DNA of 64,000 bases from positions 14,711,589 to 14,775,588 of the forward strand of contig OY294048.1 in assembly GCA_958510825.1 (NCBI GenBank), written 5' to 3'. The first letter of the stretch is position 1, and every line of letters begins with the position of its first letter. The notes under the pieces were generated by a model that saw only the letters and a list, made by a program, of their open reading frames with translations, was not told the DNA's origin and searched no databases. The stretch is from Brachypterus glaber (lineage: Eukaryota > Arthropoda > Insecta > Coleoptera > Kateretidae). Both the position numbers and the translations under genes were made by a program. Positions 34,234 to 44,670 of the stretch are shown here, in pieces.

Positions 34234-34485
34234 ATCTCCCTTTATCAATGGCCCGCTTATATCCACGTTAGTCCAGGCACTGAGTAGGTTCTTACTTGCA
34301 AAAGGTCAAGGAGAGTTTTAATTTGGTAGATTTGTACAGTTTGGTGTCCTTATTCCGAGTTTTCGACCTTGAGCGACTGCCGCTGGCGTCGCCATATTGG
34401 CAAAATCGTACCGAAAACCAGTTTTTTATGAATATCTTCTCTCCAGCGCCGCCTAGGTTAAAAACAGCTATAACAAAAATTACAG

Positions 34486-34600
34486 ATTAAGGGAGCTACG
34501 ATCCTTTAAAATTGTACTAAAAATAAAGTTTTTACTCTGGTACCCTTTAAGCTAGAGCGACGAGTTTTTGCATATATACTAGTATTAATAAAATGTCCCT
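34486..34600. repeat. Family D fragment
   Basis: GGGAGCTACGATCCTTTAAA, TTTACTCTGGTACCCTTTAA and CGACGAGTTTTTGCATAT match the left arm of 43169-43756 and the units at 53505 and 54058. Confidence 0.6.
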
Positions 34601-34950
34601 CATTGTCTTTGTGAGGGATACGGGGCTTAATGCGTTAATATATCAAATATCATCTCTTGAGTTGAAAATGTTTCATTTTCTTATTAGTTTAGAAATATAC
34701 TATTACTTAATACCATCTCAAAGTTTTAATACTCCATGTATTTGTATTTATTATAGTGATACAGTGACCTCTTTTTAAAAATAGTTTATACCTAACAATG
34801 TTTCATGTTACAATAATTTTGAATTGGGTAATGAAATAATTATAAATGCATTTGATATTCTCGCAGGATATTTCTTCTTATTTTATTCAAATATTTTTAT
34901 TGAAATTCATCTTCTGCATTTTATATGGTGCATAGTCAACTCTTGTACAT
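34601..34950. other. No recognisable gene
   Basis: AT-rich sequence; nothing identified. Confidence 0.5.
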
Positions 34951-35153
34951 TGCGATTATAAAGTGCCGAACAGTTTGAAAAGAAAATACTCTTCGTTTGA
35001 AGCCACGCCTCTGTTAGAGTTGTGCGCGATAAACCCATTTGATTGCTACGTACAACAGCTAGGTGGCCAGTAAAACGCACACAGCTTTCTTGCATTTTAC
35101 TCATCGCTAATGCGAGTTTTGCATTAAAAAGTGTTCGGCACTTTATAATCGCA
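34951..35153. mobile_element. MITE family F, copy 1
   Basis: TGCGATTATAAAGTGCCGAA pairs with TTCGGCACTTTATAATCGCA. Inner sequence includes AGAGTTGTGCGCGATAAACC and CAGTAAAACGCACACAGC. A partial inverted copy at 55625-55763 is interrupted by a LINE, making this the intact reference. 203 bp. Confidence 0.8.
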
Positions 35154-36131
35154 CGGTATTTAATTAAAAAGATCTTCATAATTATTAACCAATATTTTAC
35201 CAAAAAATCGCTTGAAATAAAAAAAAATTGTTATTACAATGAAAAGTAATTTAATTTAATATAGATGGTATTAGTTTTTGTCGAAATATCCCTCTTGTAC
35301 CAAAATCAACTATATTTTTAGAAAAGTCACTTATTTTAGCCCGAACTTGTTTTAAAGTAAAACATTATATTTAGAATATTTCCTTTTTATTATATTACCC
35401 TTTTATCATCTAAAAGCTATAAAATAAAAAAGCTCTAAAAAAAGCTCTACTTTAAAATACTTAAAAGCATTTCCTATTTCTAAATTCGCTGATAAAAAAA
35501 AACAATTCCTTATTACGACAATATTTTCTGTTGTTTATTTAATAGATTAAAAAGTTCGCATTTAAGTTTTTTTTTTCATAATGTATGATGTATGGTTTTC
35601 AATTTAAAAGAGAAAAATTATAAGTGGAAGGTATACGTACCCGGGATCCGGAATGTTCTAAGAGTATTTATATTTTTCCTCTTTTACCTGCTTATTCTCC
35701 CTTTCTTCTTCTATACATATATAATTTAAAGGCTAGTTGCACAAATATTCTGAGAATTTGAAATAAAAATGTTCTAATCCCAACGTAAAATGCCCAAAAT
35801 TTAAGGCCAAACTGCCAAATAATTGGCATGTCTGAAACTGCATATGCATACTTTAAACATAATAGTTTATAGGCATGCATATAAACTTATATGTTTAAAG
35901 TGCCAGAAAAGGCTAAAGTAGTTAAATATGTATTTGCAGGACCTGCAGATATAAATTAGGTAGCCTTCATAAACTCTTTGTCTCCGGAAGTTTAAGGTTT
36001 AATATACTTTACAATCCCAAGTAACTAAAAGGTTCTAAATTATAAATCTTACTTACTGTACACGAATAAATTTATACAATAACTGTACAGATTTTCGAAA
36101 TATATTTAAACAAACTAAACTAATACATACG
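35154..36131. other. No recognisable gene
   Basis: AT-rich unique sequence with a minor hairpin near 35850-35905. Nothing identified. Confidence 0.5.
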
Positions 36132-36960
36132 TAAGGTAAATGTCCCAAATATCGGACACGACCCAATTAACGGACATTTTTTCACGGTTTTACAAAAAAT
36201 AAGATATTTAAGTAATAAAATCAAACAAATATTTTTTATTCGAAATTATGAATATATTTGAATCACAGCGTAAGTATCATTTGCCACTTATATCGTATTT
36301 TTTAAGCCCTAATAACTAATAAACAGTCATGTGTCAGCAGCCACGAAATATATAGCCTTTTTCTAAGCAAAGTAGGTAAGCCAATGTTTAGCTGAAAAAT
36401 GATTTTTTTAATATTAGTTATTGTTAAAATGTCTATCAAACTCTTTCTAATTCATAATATTGTAGTTTTTTACCAATTTAAACCACCTTTGATGTTATTT
36501 TTAAGATATTTTTATATTAATATGCATAGGCTTTTACTGATATGGGTGGTATAGGTATTCTATAATAATAATATAAAATCTTATAACGTTTTGTCATAAA
36601 ATCTAAAGCAAGTAAGTGTATAAAAAATAATGAGGAATATATAAACTTGCATTATATTAAGAAATTATTTTTTTTTTAATTTATTCAATATACATAGTCC
36701 GATAATTGAGATACAATTAGGCCGATATTTGGGACACTGTGTCCGATATTTGGGACATTCGTGCTTTTTTTCGTATTTTACTTAATTTAAAAAAAAATAT
36801 CAAAAACTAATTTATATTTAATTAATTTTTTTTGATAAATGAATAAATTTGAAAACTAAAAATATACATTATATAGTTATTAAGGCTCATATATAATTTT
36901 AACACACCATCAAAGTCTGAAATTGCTCTAAAGTGTCCGATATACGGGACCGTTACCTTA
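36132..36960. repeat. Inverted-repeat element with CCGATATTTGGGACA motifs
   Basis: TAAGGTAAATGTCCCAAATA at the left faces GGGACCGTTACCTTA at the right. The motif TGTCC.(A)ATAT.GG / CCGATAT.TGGGACA occurs at both ends and three times near 36720-36765, all consistent with repeated binding sites. 829 bp, no ORF of note. Confidence 0.65.
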
Positions 36961-37684
36961 TACAGGTTGCTGAAAAAAAAAGTAGAAATTTATAAACCTT
37001 TATTTTTATGGTATCGTCTGTTGTAATAATTACTATTGTTACTGTTACTGTTACTGGAATTTTAGTTCTATCTATGGTGGAATTTTATTAAAATTTGTAA
37101 AATTCCGTATGATTGGCAATTTTACAATATACCTCTTATTTATAAAATACCCCGTATAGCTTTTTTGGAACCGGCCTTATTAAGCTAACTGTATTTATAT
37201 TTTCTCTATAAACTGTATTTATATTTTCTCTATTGCAATAATTTCCATAGAAAAATTAATGTTAAATAAGCACGTCTCTAGAAAAAAATCTCTCGACCTA
37301 ATTACTAAATAAAGATAGAGCATGTGGAATAGCTCTTAAACATTGCAAAGTAACATGCACATATGTATTATATGAAATTAAAACTACTATTTTTATATTT
37401 ACAATGTATTTTAGTCCAAGACTTATGATTTTTTCCGGTTAAACTGCGGGTAGCTTTTTTGCATTTTTTTTTCTTGGAATAATTCAAGTTAACTGAAGTT
37501 ACCTGAAGTTACCTGAAGCTAACATTTATACATCGAGAGATTAATGTTAAAATTATTTCTAAATAAACAAACGTAAAAAAATATTTAGAACTAGCTTCGT
37601 TTTAATCGCTGTTAAACGTTGGTAAAAGTTAGGTAAAATTACTAAAAAGTAAAAAAAGAATTTAACACTTTAACATCTATTTTG
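36961..37684. other. No gene; short tandem GAAGTTACCT and TTACTG repeats
   Basis: (TTACTG)3 at about 37034-37055 and three direct copies of GAAGTTACCT at 37495-37523. Otherwise AT-rich and unremarkable. Confidence 0.5.
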
Positions 37685-38345
37685 CTTTCCCATTTTGAAA
37701 ATTTTCAACATTTCGAAAAGCCTTGTATTCGTGCAAAAATTTTTAAACATTTTTTTGCGTATTTTTGCGTTTTGTGACGTTTTATGTCGATATAAATCAA
37801 TTCCAAGCAAAAAAAAATTGTCGCTCGGTCGGTCGATCGTTCTGTCCGGGAAATCTTGTAAGCACGATAATTTAAAAACGCTGAAAGTGAATCTGATAAA
37901 AAAAATTCTAAATCTATCCCCTATGGGTGGGGGTAGTTTTTGTGAAAATTGGTATATTGGGGTTTTCGTGATAATTAGTATATTGGGGTTTCTCAGGTTG
38001 CTGAAAGTGAATCTGATAATTAAAAAATTCTTACTTTACCCCCTGAGGGGCAAGGGGTAGTTTTCTTGAAAATTTATATATTGGGGTATTTGAGGTCGCT
38101 AAAACTGACTTTTATAATAACATTTTTCTAATTTCACCCCTGAGGGGTGGGGGTATTTTTTGTGAAACTTGTTATATTGGGGGTTTTAAGGTTGCTGAAA
38201 GAGAATCTGATAATAAAAAAAAAATCTCTACCCACCGCTTAAGAGGCGGGGGGTAGTTTTCTTTAAAACTGGTATATTTATAAGGTTGCTATAAGTAAAT
38301 CTGATAATAAAAAATCCATTTTACGCGCGGAGGTAAAAAATGGGA
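37685..38345 (+). repeat. Dispersed repeat with ~95-bp tandem units, copy 2
   Basis: The head (CTTGTATTCGTGCAAAAATT, TGTCGATATAAATC, TTCTGTCCGGGAAATCTTG, CACGATAATTTAAAAACG) and a five-unit body (TGGTATATTGGGGTTT, AGGTTGCTGAAAGT, AATCTGATAATAA, CCCCTGAGGGG) match 14570-15330. The unit number differs (five against four), as in minisatellites. The long open frame across it is a by-product. Confidence 0.75.
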
Positions 38346-39168
38346 AAGCTGTTTTATTGCTAAGTGTATTTTTTGTTGATATGATATTATAGTTTTCTAT
38401 TTATGTTAATTATCATAAATTATAATACTAGCTATTTTTATGATTCATCAATCGACCAATCAGTCAATCGATTTATTATATTAAATAGCAATTTTGTGTT
38501 TTTTGTCATATTCGAAAACACCGTGTTCCTGAAAGGGATAAATAACGTTTTTTTAAAATGCTTGTAGTTTTGCTAAAAATAAAAATAAATATTATTCAGG
38601 TTTAACACTTGGACCGTGTTCTTTTATTTTCAAATATGATAACTAAAAAAATACGAATAAAAGATTAAAAATAAAATTTTGGCAGCCGTTTAAAAAAAGT
38701 GTCCCATTCATAGTGATCTTCCCCTACTTAATAAAAGCAATTGTAAATTTATTTTACTCATTATTTACGCTTAAATATTTTATTAAATTTTGTTTCAATA
38801 TTGAAAGGAATTTAATGGCTGGCGTTTATTTTTTTTCTTTCCAAAACCTACAAAATATAATAACATTATTTTTATTCTCTTTCAACTATCAATCACATTA
38901 CTTTAGCATTATACCAACAAATAAAATAACAGTAAATTGTCACTTTAAAATTTATAAAAGAATACTTGACATAATAAATGTACACTTAACATAAATATAC
39001 TAGTTAACTAATTAAAAATGTAAGAGGTAAATTTACCTTAAGTAACCCTTTTTATATTTCCAATATTTTAATTTTCTACACCTTTGAATATAGCTTATAG
39101 TTATCGAATTTTTGTGATAACACTGTTCTACAAAAAAAAAAGATTTTTTTTATTTGCCGGGGAGCTTT
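38346..39168. other. No recognisable gene
   Basis: A 93-codon frame at 38713-38994 is rich in Phe, Ile, Asn and Lys, as expected from random AT-rich DNA. Nothing identified. Confidence 0.5.
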
Positions 39169-39568
39169 TAGTTGCTTCTGGCTATATTTGATGCGCTGAT
39201 TTCGGAACTTTTTCCTTTTTTCTCGATCAGCTAGTTTTTTTTTTTTAATTTTAAAGTCCAAACCTAGCGCACAGTGTTTTTTTTGCCTATAGTTGTAAAA
39301 AATTAGGTCTAATTATTTTTTTCCTTAGATTTATTCTCTATTAGTGGGACTCTAAGCCAAAAAAAGCGAATTTAAAATTTAGAAGCCTATAAAAAACAAA
39401 CGAATAAAGCTATTTGAAATCCGCTTTTTTTATATTAGAGCCCTATTAACAGAGAACAAATCTACTACAAAAAAAATAAATTGAACCTTAACTATTTTTT
39501 TTAATACAACCATAAGCAAAAAACCACTGTGCGTTATATCAGCGCATCCAATAAAGCCAGATGCAACT
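39169..39568. repeat. Foldback element, 400 bp
   Basis: AGTTGCTTCTGGCTATATTT and GATGCGCTGA at the left pair with TCAGCGCATCC and AATAAAGCCAGATGCAACT at the right. Inner blocks GCGCACAGTG / CACTGTGCG, TAGATTTATTCTC / GAGAACAAATCTA and GGGACTCTAAG / TATTAGAGCCC also pair. The dyad lies near 39385. Confidence 0.8.
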
Positions 39569-40036
39569 AAAATCATGTTGGCAAATTTTTGAGTGTTGAG
39601 CAGCGTAACAGTTGAGTTAATTTGCTTAGGAAAATCTAAGTCTCTATGTGAACCGACCAGTAAGTCACGACGTACTTGAAGGGACAAAAATCGCCTTTTA
39701 TTAGGTTTCTTTTGGTTCTCAAAAATCGCAATTCTGAACTGGTTCGGAATGGGGCAGCTGAGAGTCAGTGTCGCCTCGAACTTCCTTATTCTTATATTGC
39801 AATGCATTGGGTCTCTTTTAAGAGGACAAGAAAATAATAAATAATTATAAATCAAATAAATTAATTGCCATATTAATTATTTCTCCATATAATCTGGAGA
39901 AATTTTAATGGCTTCTCGGCTTATAATATTTCCGAAAATAATATTTTACAGTAATGATTCAAGGCATATACAATTTATTTATACGCTAAATAGACTTGTA
40001 CGCTCCTCGCATTGCGTAGTGCTAGAAGAGTATTAT
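39569..40036. other. No recognised gene
   Basis: The 39600-39830 stretch is GC-richer and crossed by a minus-strand frame, but no motif is recognisable. Possibly a decayed transposon. Confidence 0.4.
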
Positions 40037-40071
40037 ACCGTGTGGAGGATTATAATAGTCCTCCACACGGT
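40037..40071. repeat. Perfect 35-bp hairpin
   Basis: ACCGTGTGGAGGA and TCCTCCACACGGT are perfect inverses separated by a short TTATAATAG loop. There is no following T-run to suggest a terminator. Function unknown. Confidence 0.8.
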
Positions 40072-40320
40072 AAGAAAGCTCCGACGAAAGGGAGAGGTAT
40101 CAAGTAACGGACAGCTCGCTCTCTTCTTTAAGTCATAAGCTTCATAAGGCGTGCGTGCGTGCAAGTGAGAGGCACACACATTTCTCACATATTTTCCATA
40201 GCCATACATCCGTGTGTCAAACAATATTATACGACGGTTTACAGGCAGTGTTGGACTGGCTATGCATTTTACAGGGAAAATGCTATACATTTTTAGATAC
40301 TCCTTAAACTAACCAAAGCC

Positions 40321-40917
40321 TTGACCATGAATGGTTATACCAAAAAAGACATTAATAAGACCATATACAAATACAGAAATCCCAGACCCAAACAACAGTA
40401 CAATAGTGACAATGACAGACAGACACAAGTTATACTTCCCTATGTAAGCGGTATCACGGATAAAATAGGTAAACTTTTGAAGAAGTCAAATATTAAGCCT
40501 ATATTTCGGTCCAACCAAAAATTAGGTCAATGTTTGACTTCAACAAAAGACAAAATACCCCTGAGTTCAGAAGGCGTATATAAAATACCCTGCTCCTGTG
40601 GTACGGTTTACATAGGTGAAACTAAGAGAAAAATTTCTACAAGACTTCAAGAGCATGAGCGCAATATAAGAAAGAAACAAATTTCCTTATCGGCAGTAGC
40701 CGAACATGTACATGAAACAGGTCATAAAATCAATTTGTCTGAAACAAAACAAATATTAACAGAAAACAGAAAAATGCCAAGGAAGATACGGGAATCGATA
40801 GAAATCATCAAGCATCCTAACAATATCAATCGGGACACTGGTTACCACTTACCTGCAATATGGAAGTCTTTGATAGGAAAAACCTCGTCACGGGTGAATA
40901 ACCACAACTCGTCATAA
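40321..40917 (+). CDS. Penelope-like element GIY-YIG endonuclease domain (3' part of ORF)
   Basis: The 198-residue frame carries the diagnostic C-terminal endonuclease of Penelope-like retroelements. GVYKIPCSCGTVYIGET (about residues 85-101) is the GIY-YIG core with the CxC typical of PLEs, followed by RLQEHERN (about 108-115), AEHVHETGH (127-135, His residues of the putative zinc finger) and IRESIEIIKHPNNINRDTGY (156-175, with the catalytic Glu). Upstream ILPYVSGITDKIGKLL fits the RT-endonuclease linker. The RT itself is absent, so this is a 5'-truncated copy; the first ATG is at 40327 but no true start is implied. The endonuclease is intact, ending about 50 bp before a hammerhead-like motif. 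Confidence 0.9.
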   Translation: MTMNGYTKKDINKTIYKYRNPRPKQQYNSDNDRQTQVILPYVSGITDKIGKLLKKSNIKPIFRSNQKLGQCLTSTKDKIPLSSEGVYKIPCSCGTVYIGETKRKISTRLQEHERNIRKKQISLSAVAEHVHETGHKINLSETKQILTENRKMPRKIRESIEIIKHPNNINRDTGYHLPAIWKSLIGKTSSRVNNHNSS

Positions 40918-40967
40918 ATAGTGACACAAGTTGATTCGAAACTTAGTTTCAGATTAATCCCTGAAGA

Positions 40968-40998
40968 TGTCTCTAGTAGTAAGAGACGAAACGTCGGA
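40968..40998 (+). ncRNA. Hammerhead-ribozyme-like motif downstream of PLE ORF
   Basis: TCC (stem I), CTGAAGA (core CUGANGA), an extra T, GTCTC..GAGAC (stem II, loop TAGTAGTAA), GAAA (core), AC/GT minimal stem III, C as the cleavage base, then GGA closing stem I. PLEs are known to carry minimal hammerheads near their ends with a 2-bp ACGU stem III. The extra base between core and stem II is non-canonical, so activity is uncertain. Confidence 0.55.
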
Positions 40999-40999
40999 A

Positions 41000-41339
41000 A
41001 GTGAAAATCCATTAACACGGTCTAAACCCGAAAGTGAAAGTTCTTTATATTTTAATGGCCGTGAAAGCTTAAAATCTAAAACATGTTAAATAGTCCAGTT
41101 CAGTCAAATAACAAGAAATTCCTATTTAAATTGCAATAAATGTACACGGGCTTATATTTTAAAGGGTAGTAGTGGATAGTAATAGAACAATCCTGTTAGT
41201 TTTTCGCCGGGTGATTTGCCTAAGGGGTGTCCGCTATCCTGAATTTTAGGGGTAAGTTGCTTAATATGCATCTTACGATAAAAATGCATATAACCAATTT
41301 TTTTAAGGAGGAAATTTACAACAATTTTTGTTTAAATCA
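41000..41339. other. PLE 3' flank and upstream LINE sequence
   Basis: Contains the likely PLE 3' region (CGAAAGTGAAAGTTC) and then AT-rich sequence leading into the decayed LINE. No gene start is visible. Confidence 0.4.
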
Positions 41340-41950
41340 TTTTTGTAATATATTGACTTGGTGTTTTTTCTCTTCTTCTGAAAAGTTGCTTAAACTCTTT
41401 GCATCTTATTTTAGCAATCGCTATCAGCAGCTTTTAAATCATTTTTGATCCTAGTCACTTCCGGTGACTAGGACCATTGTTTTTTATTCTTTTTATAAAC
41501 GACATAATCGATATCCTGTACTGTGTTTATTATATGCTGATGACCTAAAACTATTTTTACGAATTTTAAACTTAGATGATTGTGAGAAATTACAGGATAA
41601 TCTTAAAAGGCTATATGAATGGTGCGTAAAAAATAAATTACATCTAAACATCAAAAAATGTAACGTAGCTACTTACTCTACTAAAAATAATAACACTCAA
41701 TTTGTTTATACTATAAATAATGACATTCTCAATAGGGTAAATATATTTAAGGATCTGGGAGTCATTTTTGATTCACTGACTTGATATCTTCTTGAAATAG
41801 AGTTCTTGGCTATATTGTAGGAAACTCTAGAGATTTTTATGAAGCTCAAACGCTATTTATGTTATATAATGCTTTTTTTAATCAAAATTAAGCTTCAATA
41901 ATATGGTCACCTGGTTATCAAACAATTGCGAATAATATTGAATAAATAAT
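41340..41950 (+). pseudogene. LINE reverse transcriptase, decayed, 5' piece
   Basis: Translated pieces in order: KLLKLFASYFSNRYQ (RT block before GVPQG), PLFFILFINDIIDIL (LGPLLFILFINDI) in a second frame, CLLYADDLKLFLRI with the catalytic YADD, LYEWCVKNKLHLNIKKCNV (KC/KT block), VNIFKDLGVIFDS (thumb), GYIVGNSRDFYEAQTLF and ASIIWSPGYQ. At least two frameshifts and several stops. It continues at 42266 after an insertion. A Jockey-superfamily LINE is most likely. Confidence 0.8.
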
Positions 41951-42003
41951 TAAAATAATTCTTGGTTTATAGAACTGCGTTTAAATTTATAAAGACAAAA
42001 TTT

Positions 42004-42044
42004 CCCAACGTTTCGCCATTTATTGAAATGGCATCTTCAGGGGA
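42004..42044 (-). ncRNA. Hammerhead-like motif, left arm
   Basis: Read on the minus strand: TCCC (stem I), CTGAAGA, extra T, GCCATTT CAAT AAATGGC (7-bp stem II), GAAA, AC/GT, T, GGGA (stem I). Same architecture as 40968-40998 with different but complementary stem sequences. Confidence 0.55.
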
Positions 42045-42143
42045 TAAATACAACAAAAATATTTTTGTGCATTTCAATAAATGGCGAAACGTTGGAAAAT
42101 TTTGTCTTTATAAATTTAAACAAAAATATTTTTGTTGTATTTA

Positions 42144-42185
42144 TCCCCTGAAGATGCCAATTCAATAAATGGCGAAACGTTGGGA
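42144..42185 (+). ncRNA. Hammerhead-like motif, right arm
   Basis: TCCC, CTGAAGA, T, GCCA...TGGC, GAAA, ACGT, T, GGGA. Stem II has lost its inner pairs relative to the left arm copy (ATTCAATAAA loop), but the core and stem I are unchanged. Confidence 0.5.
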
Positions 42186-42265
42186 AATTTTGTCTTTATA
42201 AATTTAAACGCAGTTCTATAAACCAAGAATTATTTTAATTATTACATAATTAGAACGAGAGAAAA

Positions 42266-42806
42266 TACATAAATATTGAATAAATCCAAAGAAGATTTCT
42301 TAAATTTGTCTGTTTTAAGCTTGATTGGGTGTATCCTGATATAGGTACACCAAATGAAACATTTTACTCTAGGTTTTCAGAGACAAGTTTAGAAAACCGC
42401 CGGATTACAACTTATTTATGCTTTTTACATAATTTAATACATGGGTCCGTGGATTGCTCCGAATTATTAAACTCCATAAACTTTTTTGTACCACGATTAC
42501 CGGTAAGATCCAAAATGCCATTCTATTTACCAAGGGTTCGTATAAATGCCTTTAGCCACTCCTAATTACAGCAAATGTGTAATTTTGCAAATAAGTATTG
42601 TGAAAAATTTGATATTTTTAGTTGTAACATTGCTACCATCAAAAACCTTTTTGTACAATAGTTTTGTTATTCATTTTATTTTTGATTATTTCTTATTTAT
42701 TTCTAAATATTTTCTTTTGTAATGCAATATATTTTTTAATCTCTATTTGTAATTGGTCTTGGCCTGTAAATAGTAGTAAATAATAAAATAAAATAAATAA
42801 ATAAAT
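42266..42806 (+). pseudogene. LINE reverse transcriptase, 3' piece, UTR and tail
   Basis: Continues the 41340-41950 element: IQRRFLKFVCFKLDWVYPD, TPNETFYSRFSETSLENRR, LCFLHNLIHGSVDCSELL and FFVPRLPVRSKMPFYLPRVR, then INAFSHS and the FANKYCEKFDIFS tail of the protein. The 3' UTR ends in an AAAT/AAAATA tail at 42780-42806. A second 3' end of the same family is at 16905-17215, where the C-terminus is intact. Confidence 0.8.
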
Positions 42807-43168
42807 TATGTGTTATGTCTGCTTATGCAAGCCTGTGGATATGCCTTAACATATCTTCACGCCTTGTTTATGAAATCTGACTGGCGCCGCAGGAGCGAAG
42901 GGTCAAAATACCGATACATTTTCCTCCGTTTTTCTAATGCACGAGAGTACGCTGTCGTCTCACCGCGAGACGAGACTTTCTTGAAAATATAAATATAAAT
43001 TTTCATTTAGAGCATATTTGTCTAAATTACATTTTGTTTATGTTTTATATTATTTGGATATTCAGAGTTTGGATAGGCGACCGCTTTTCTAACAATTTAT
43101 ATGTTTTTCTTTTATTTTCGATTAAAATTTAAATAGGGTGATCAGTAACTGATATGCCAAAATTTAAG
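42807..43168. other. No gene; recurrent motif
   Basis: TATGCAAGCCTGTGGATATG (42826) recurs at 46195, and ACATATCTTCACGCCTTGTT resembles strings at 15400, 18160 and 47625. No coding signature. Confidence 0.4.
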
Positions 43169-43756
43169 AGGTGATTCTGCATTCAAAAATATCAAAAAAA
43201 GTTCCTATAAAGGTTGGCCCTTTAAAATTGTAATAAAAATACGGTTTTTAATTAATAACTGGTACTCTTTAAGCGACGAGCTTTTGCATGTGTAAGAGTA
43301 TTAATAAGGACAATAAGTTTATGTTAATTTATTTTTTTTGAATTTATCCAGAGGCGTTCCCAGATGGAAAAATGTATTAAGCTTAACACATTTTTGGCCC
43401 AAACTTTTTTTTGTGTACTTTTTTTGGATTTTTTTTTGTAAAAATACATAAAAAATGTGTTATACTGTAACACTGTAGAGGCAACCGTTTTCAACAAAAA
43501 TGCAATTAAGAGGAAGTAACATTTTGTGCCACTAAAAACGTTACTTTTTAAAAGGCTATTACTCCTTTAATATTAAATTTAGGTGTTTTGGTGAAGAATA
43601 CTTTTTTGTTCAGTTTTAAATGAAGAATCGCCCTGTAGCATTAAAATTTTATTGATACCTTTTTTGTTCCCCATTTAATATGTCATCTTCGAAAGGCCGT
43701 AGCTCCCTTAGGGCTCATTTCCAGACCAACCATAGAAACTTTTTGCATATTTTTGG
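43169..43756. repeat. Family D foldback element, best copy
   Basis: AAGAGGTGATTCTGCATTC, AAAAATATC and AAGTTCCTATAAAGGTTGG at the left face CCAACCATAGAAACTTTTTG and GATGTAGAATCACCTCT at the right. The left arm continues CTTTAAAATTGTAATAAAAA and GACGAGCTTTTGCATGTG, a block also found at 34486, 53505 and 54058. The centre is T-rich. No ORF. Confidence 0.7.
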
Positions 43757-43924
43757 ATGTAGAATCACCTCTAGTCTAAAGTCTAAAACGCCGTTTACAG
43801 AAGAATTTTCAGACTTTATTAATATGTGCCTAACAAAATTTACTTCAGGCCATCATTTACCTAATTAACTATTACATCAGTCTCATTTTACACAAAAAAG
43901 AGCAGTTTTTTATGAGTAGGCGAG

Positions 43925-44440
43925 AAAAATAGTATATTGTTTTACTAAAAGAAAAAGTGAAGCTTTTTTTTACTAGTCTGTAGAATTTACGCGAAGCTAC
44001 TACAGACGAGTAAAAAAAACACTTATCCTCTATTTTTTCTTCAAGCGTCCTAAATATTATTTTTATATTAATTTTTGCATGTGATTTATTCAATAATAAT
44101 GTTTTTTTTTTAAATAGTCCAATAAAATACTTTCGGGATAAACTTAAACTTTCCTTAGCCCATTTTAAAAATTCTTCCTAGGCTGTATCGTACACTTTTC
44201 GAGATTTTGATGGTAACTTGTCTAATGTAGCATTTGCAATTTGGGAGAGATTTGTAAATGTACAGTCCATATATTCTTTAATCATTTTTTAATCAATATC
44301 ACACAAAGTTTTTGCACAGAATCTCGATTCAACGACCTGTTTATATAATAAACAAACAACTGTGAAGTATGGCTGTTATCAAAATAAAAGAGTGTTACCG
44401 CCAGTGGCGGCTCTGATAACTTTTTTTTTACGGCGTACTA
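43925..44440 (-). repeat. Left arm of a 7-kb inverted pair
   Basis: The sequence from GAAGCTTTTTTTTACTAGTC to CGCCAGTGGCGG is repeated, inverted, at 50600-51150. Both arms contain a tyrosine-recombinase-like N-terminal reading frame pointing away from the 6-kb interval between them. Confidence 0.7.
44143..44270 (-). pseudogene. Tyrosine-recombinase-like N-terminus, one stop
   Basis: The minus strand gives MDCTFTNLSQIANATLDKLP, SKSRKVYDTA, a TAG stop, then EEFLKWAKESL. The pattern LP-KS--YD-AY-EFLKW resembles the SAM-like core-binding domain that opens many eukaryotic tyrosine recombinases. Only this segment remains. Family assignment is by pattern, not by a catalytic residue. Confidence 0.5.
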
Positions 44441-44596
44441 AAATAAATTCATTTTTTTTCTGTAAAAAAATAGATTACTTCTATCTAGTGTGTTTAGTTA
44501 TAAAATATTAACATTTTAGTATGATTGCAGAAAAACATAATTTATCTACGTTCTACTTAGTTTTAAGCATACAGTTTATAAAGTTCAAGGACGGCC

Positions 44597-44670
44597 GTTT
44601 TTAGGGCGATTACGGAGATTGCCATCCGAGCTCGGAGAATGAGGTTGGCAACCATAAACGCCCTAAAAAC
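44597..44670. repeat. 74-bp GC-rich hairpin
   Basis: GTTTTTAGGGCG and CGCCCTAAAAAC are perfect inverses; the inner GGAGATTGCCATCC / GGTTGGCAACC pair partially. A small MITE-like unit. Confidence 0.65.

Larger units (their letters stand above)
41953..42241. mobile_element. Small palindromic ribozyme-bearing (retrozyme-like) insertion
   Basis: Arms 41953-42072 and 42121-42241 are almost perfect inverses, starting TAATTAAAATAATTCTTGG and including GAACTGCGTTTAAATTTATA and ACAAAATTTCCCAACGTTTC. Between them is a third copy of the CATTTCAATAAATGGCGAAA segment. Each arm holds a hammerhead-like motif. It splits a LINE ORF cleanly between ASIIWSPGYQ and IQRRFLKFVCFK. No protein. Confidence 0.7.

Noticed and set aside
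37695..38060. 121-codon open frame
   Set aside because: It lies wholly within the tandem-unit repeat shared with 14570-15330, where the frame is not kept.
39430..39855. 141-codon minus-strand open frame
   Set aside because: The first part lies in the right arm of the 39169-39568 palindrome; the remainder shows no recognisable motif.
40037..40071. Rho-independent terminator
   Set aside because: A good stem but no T-run and a eukaryotic context.
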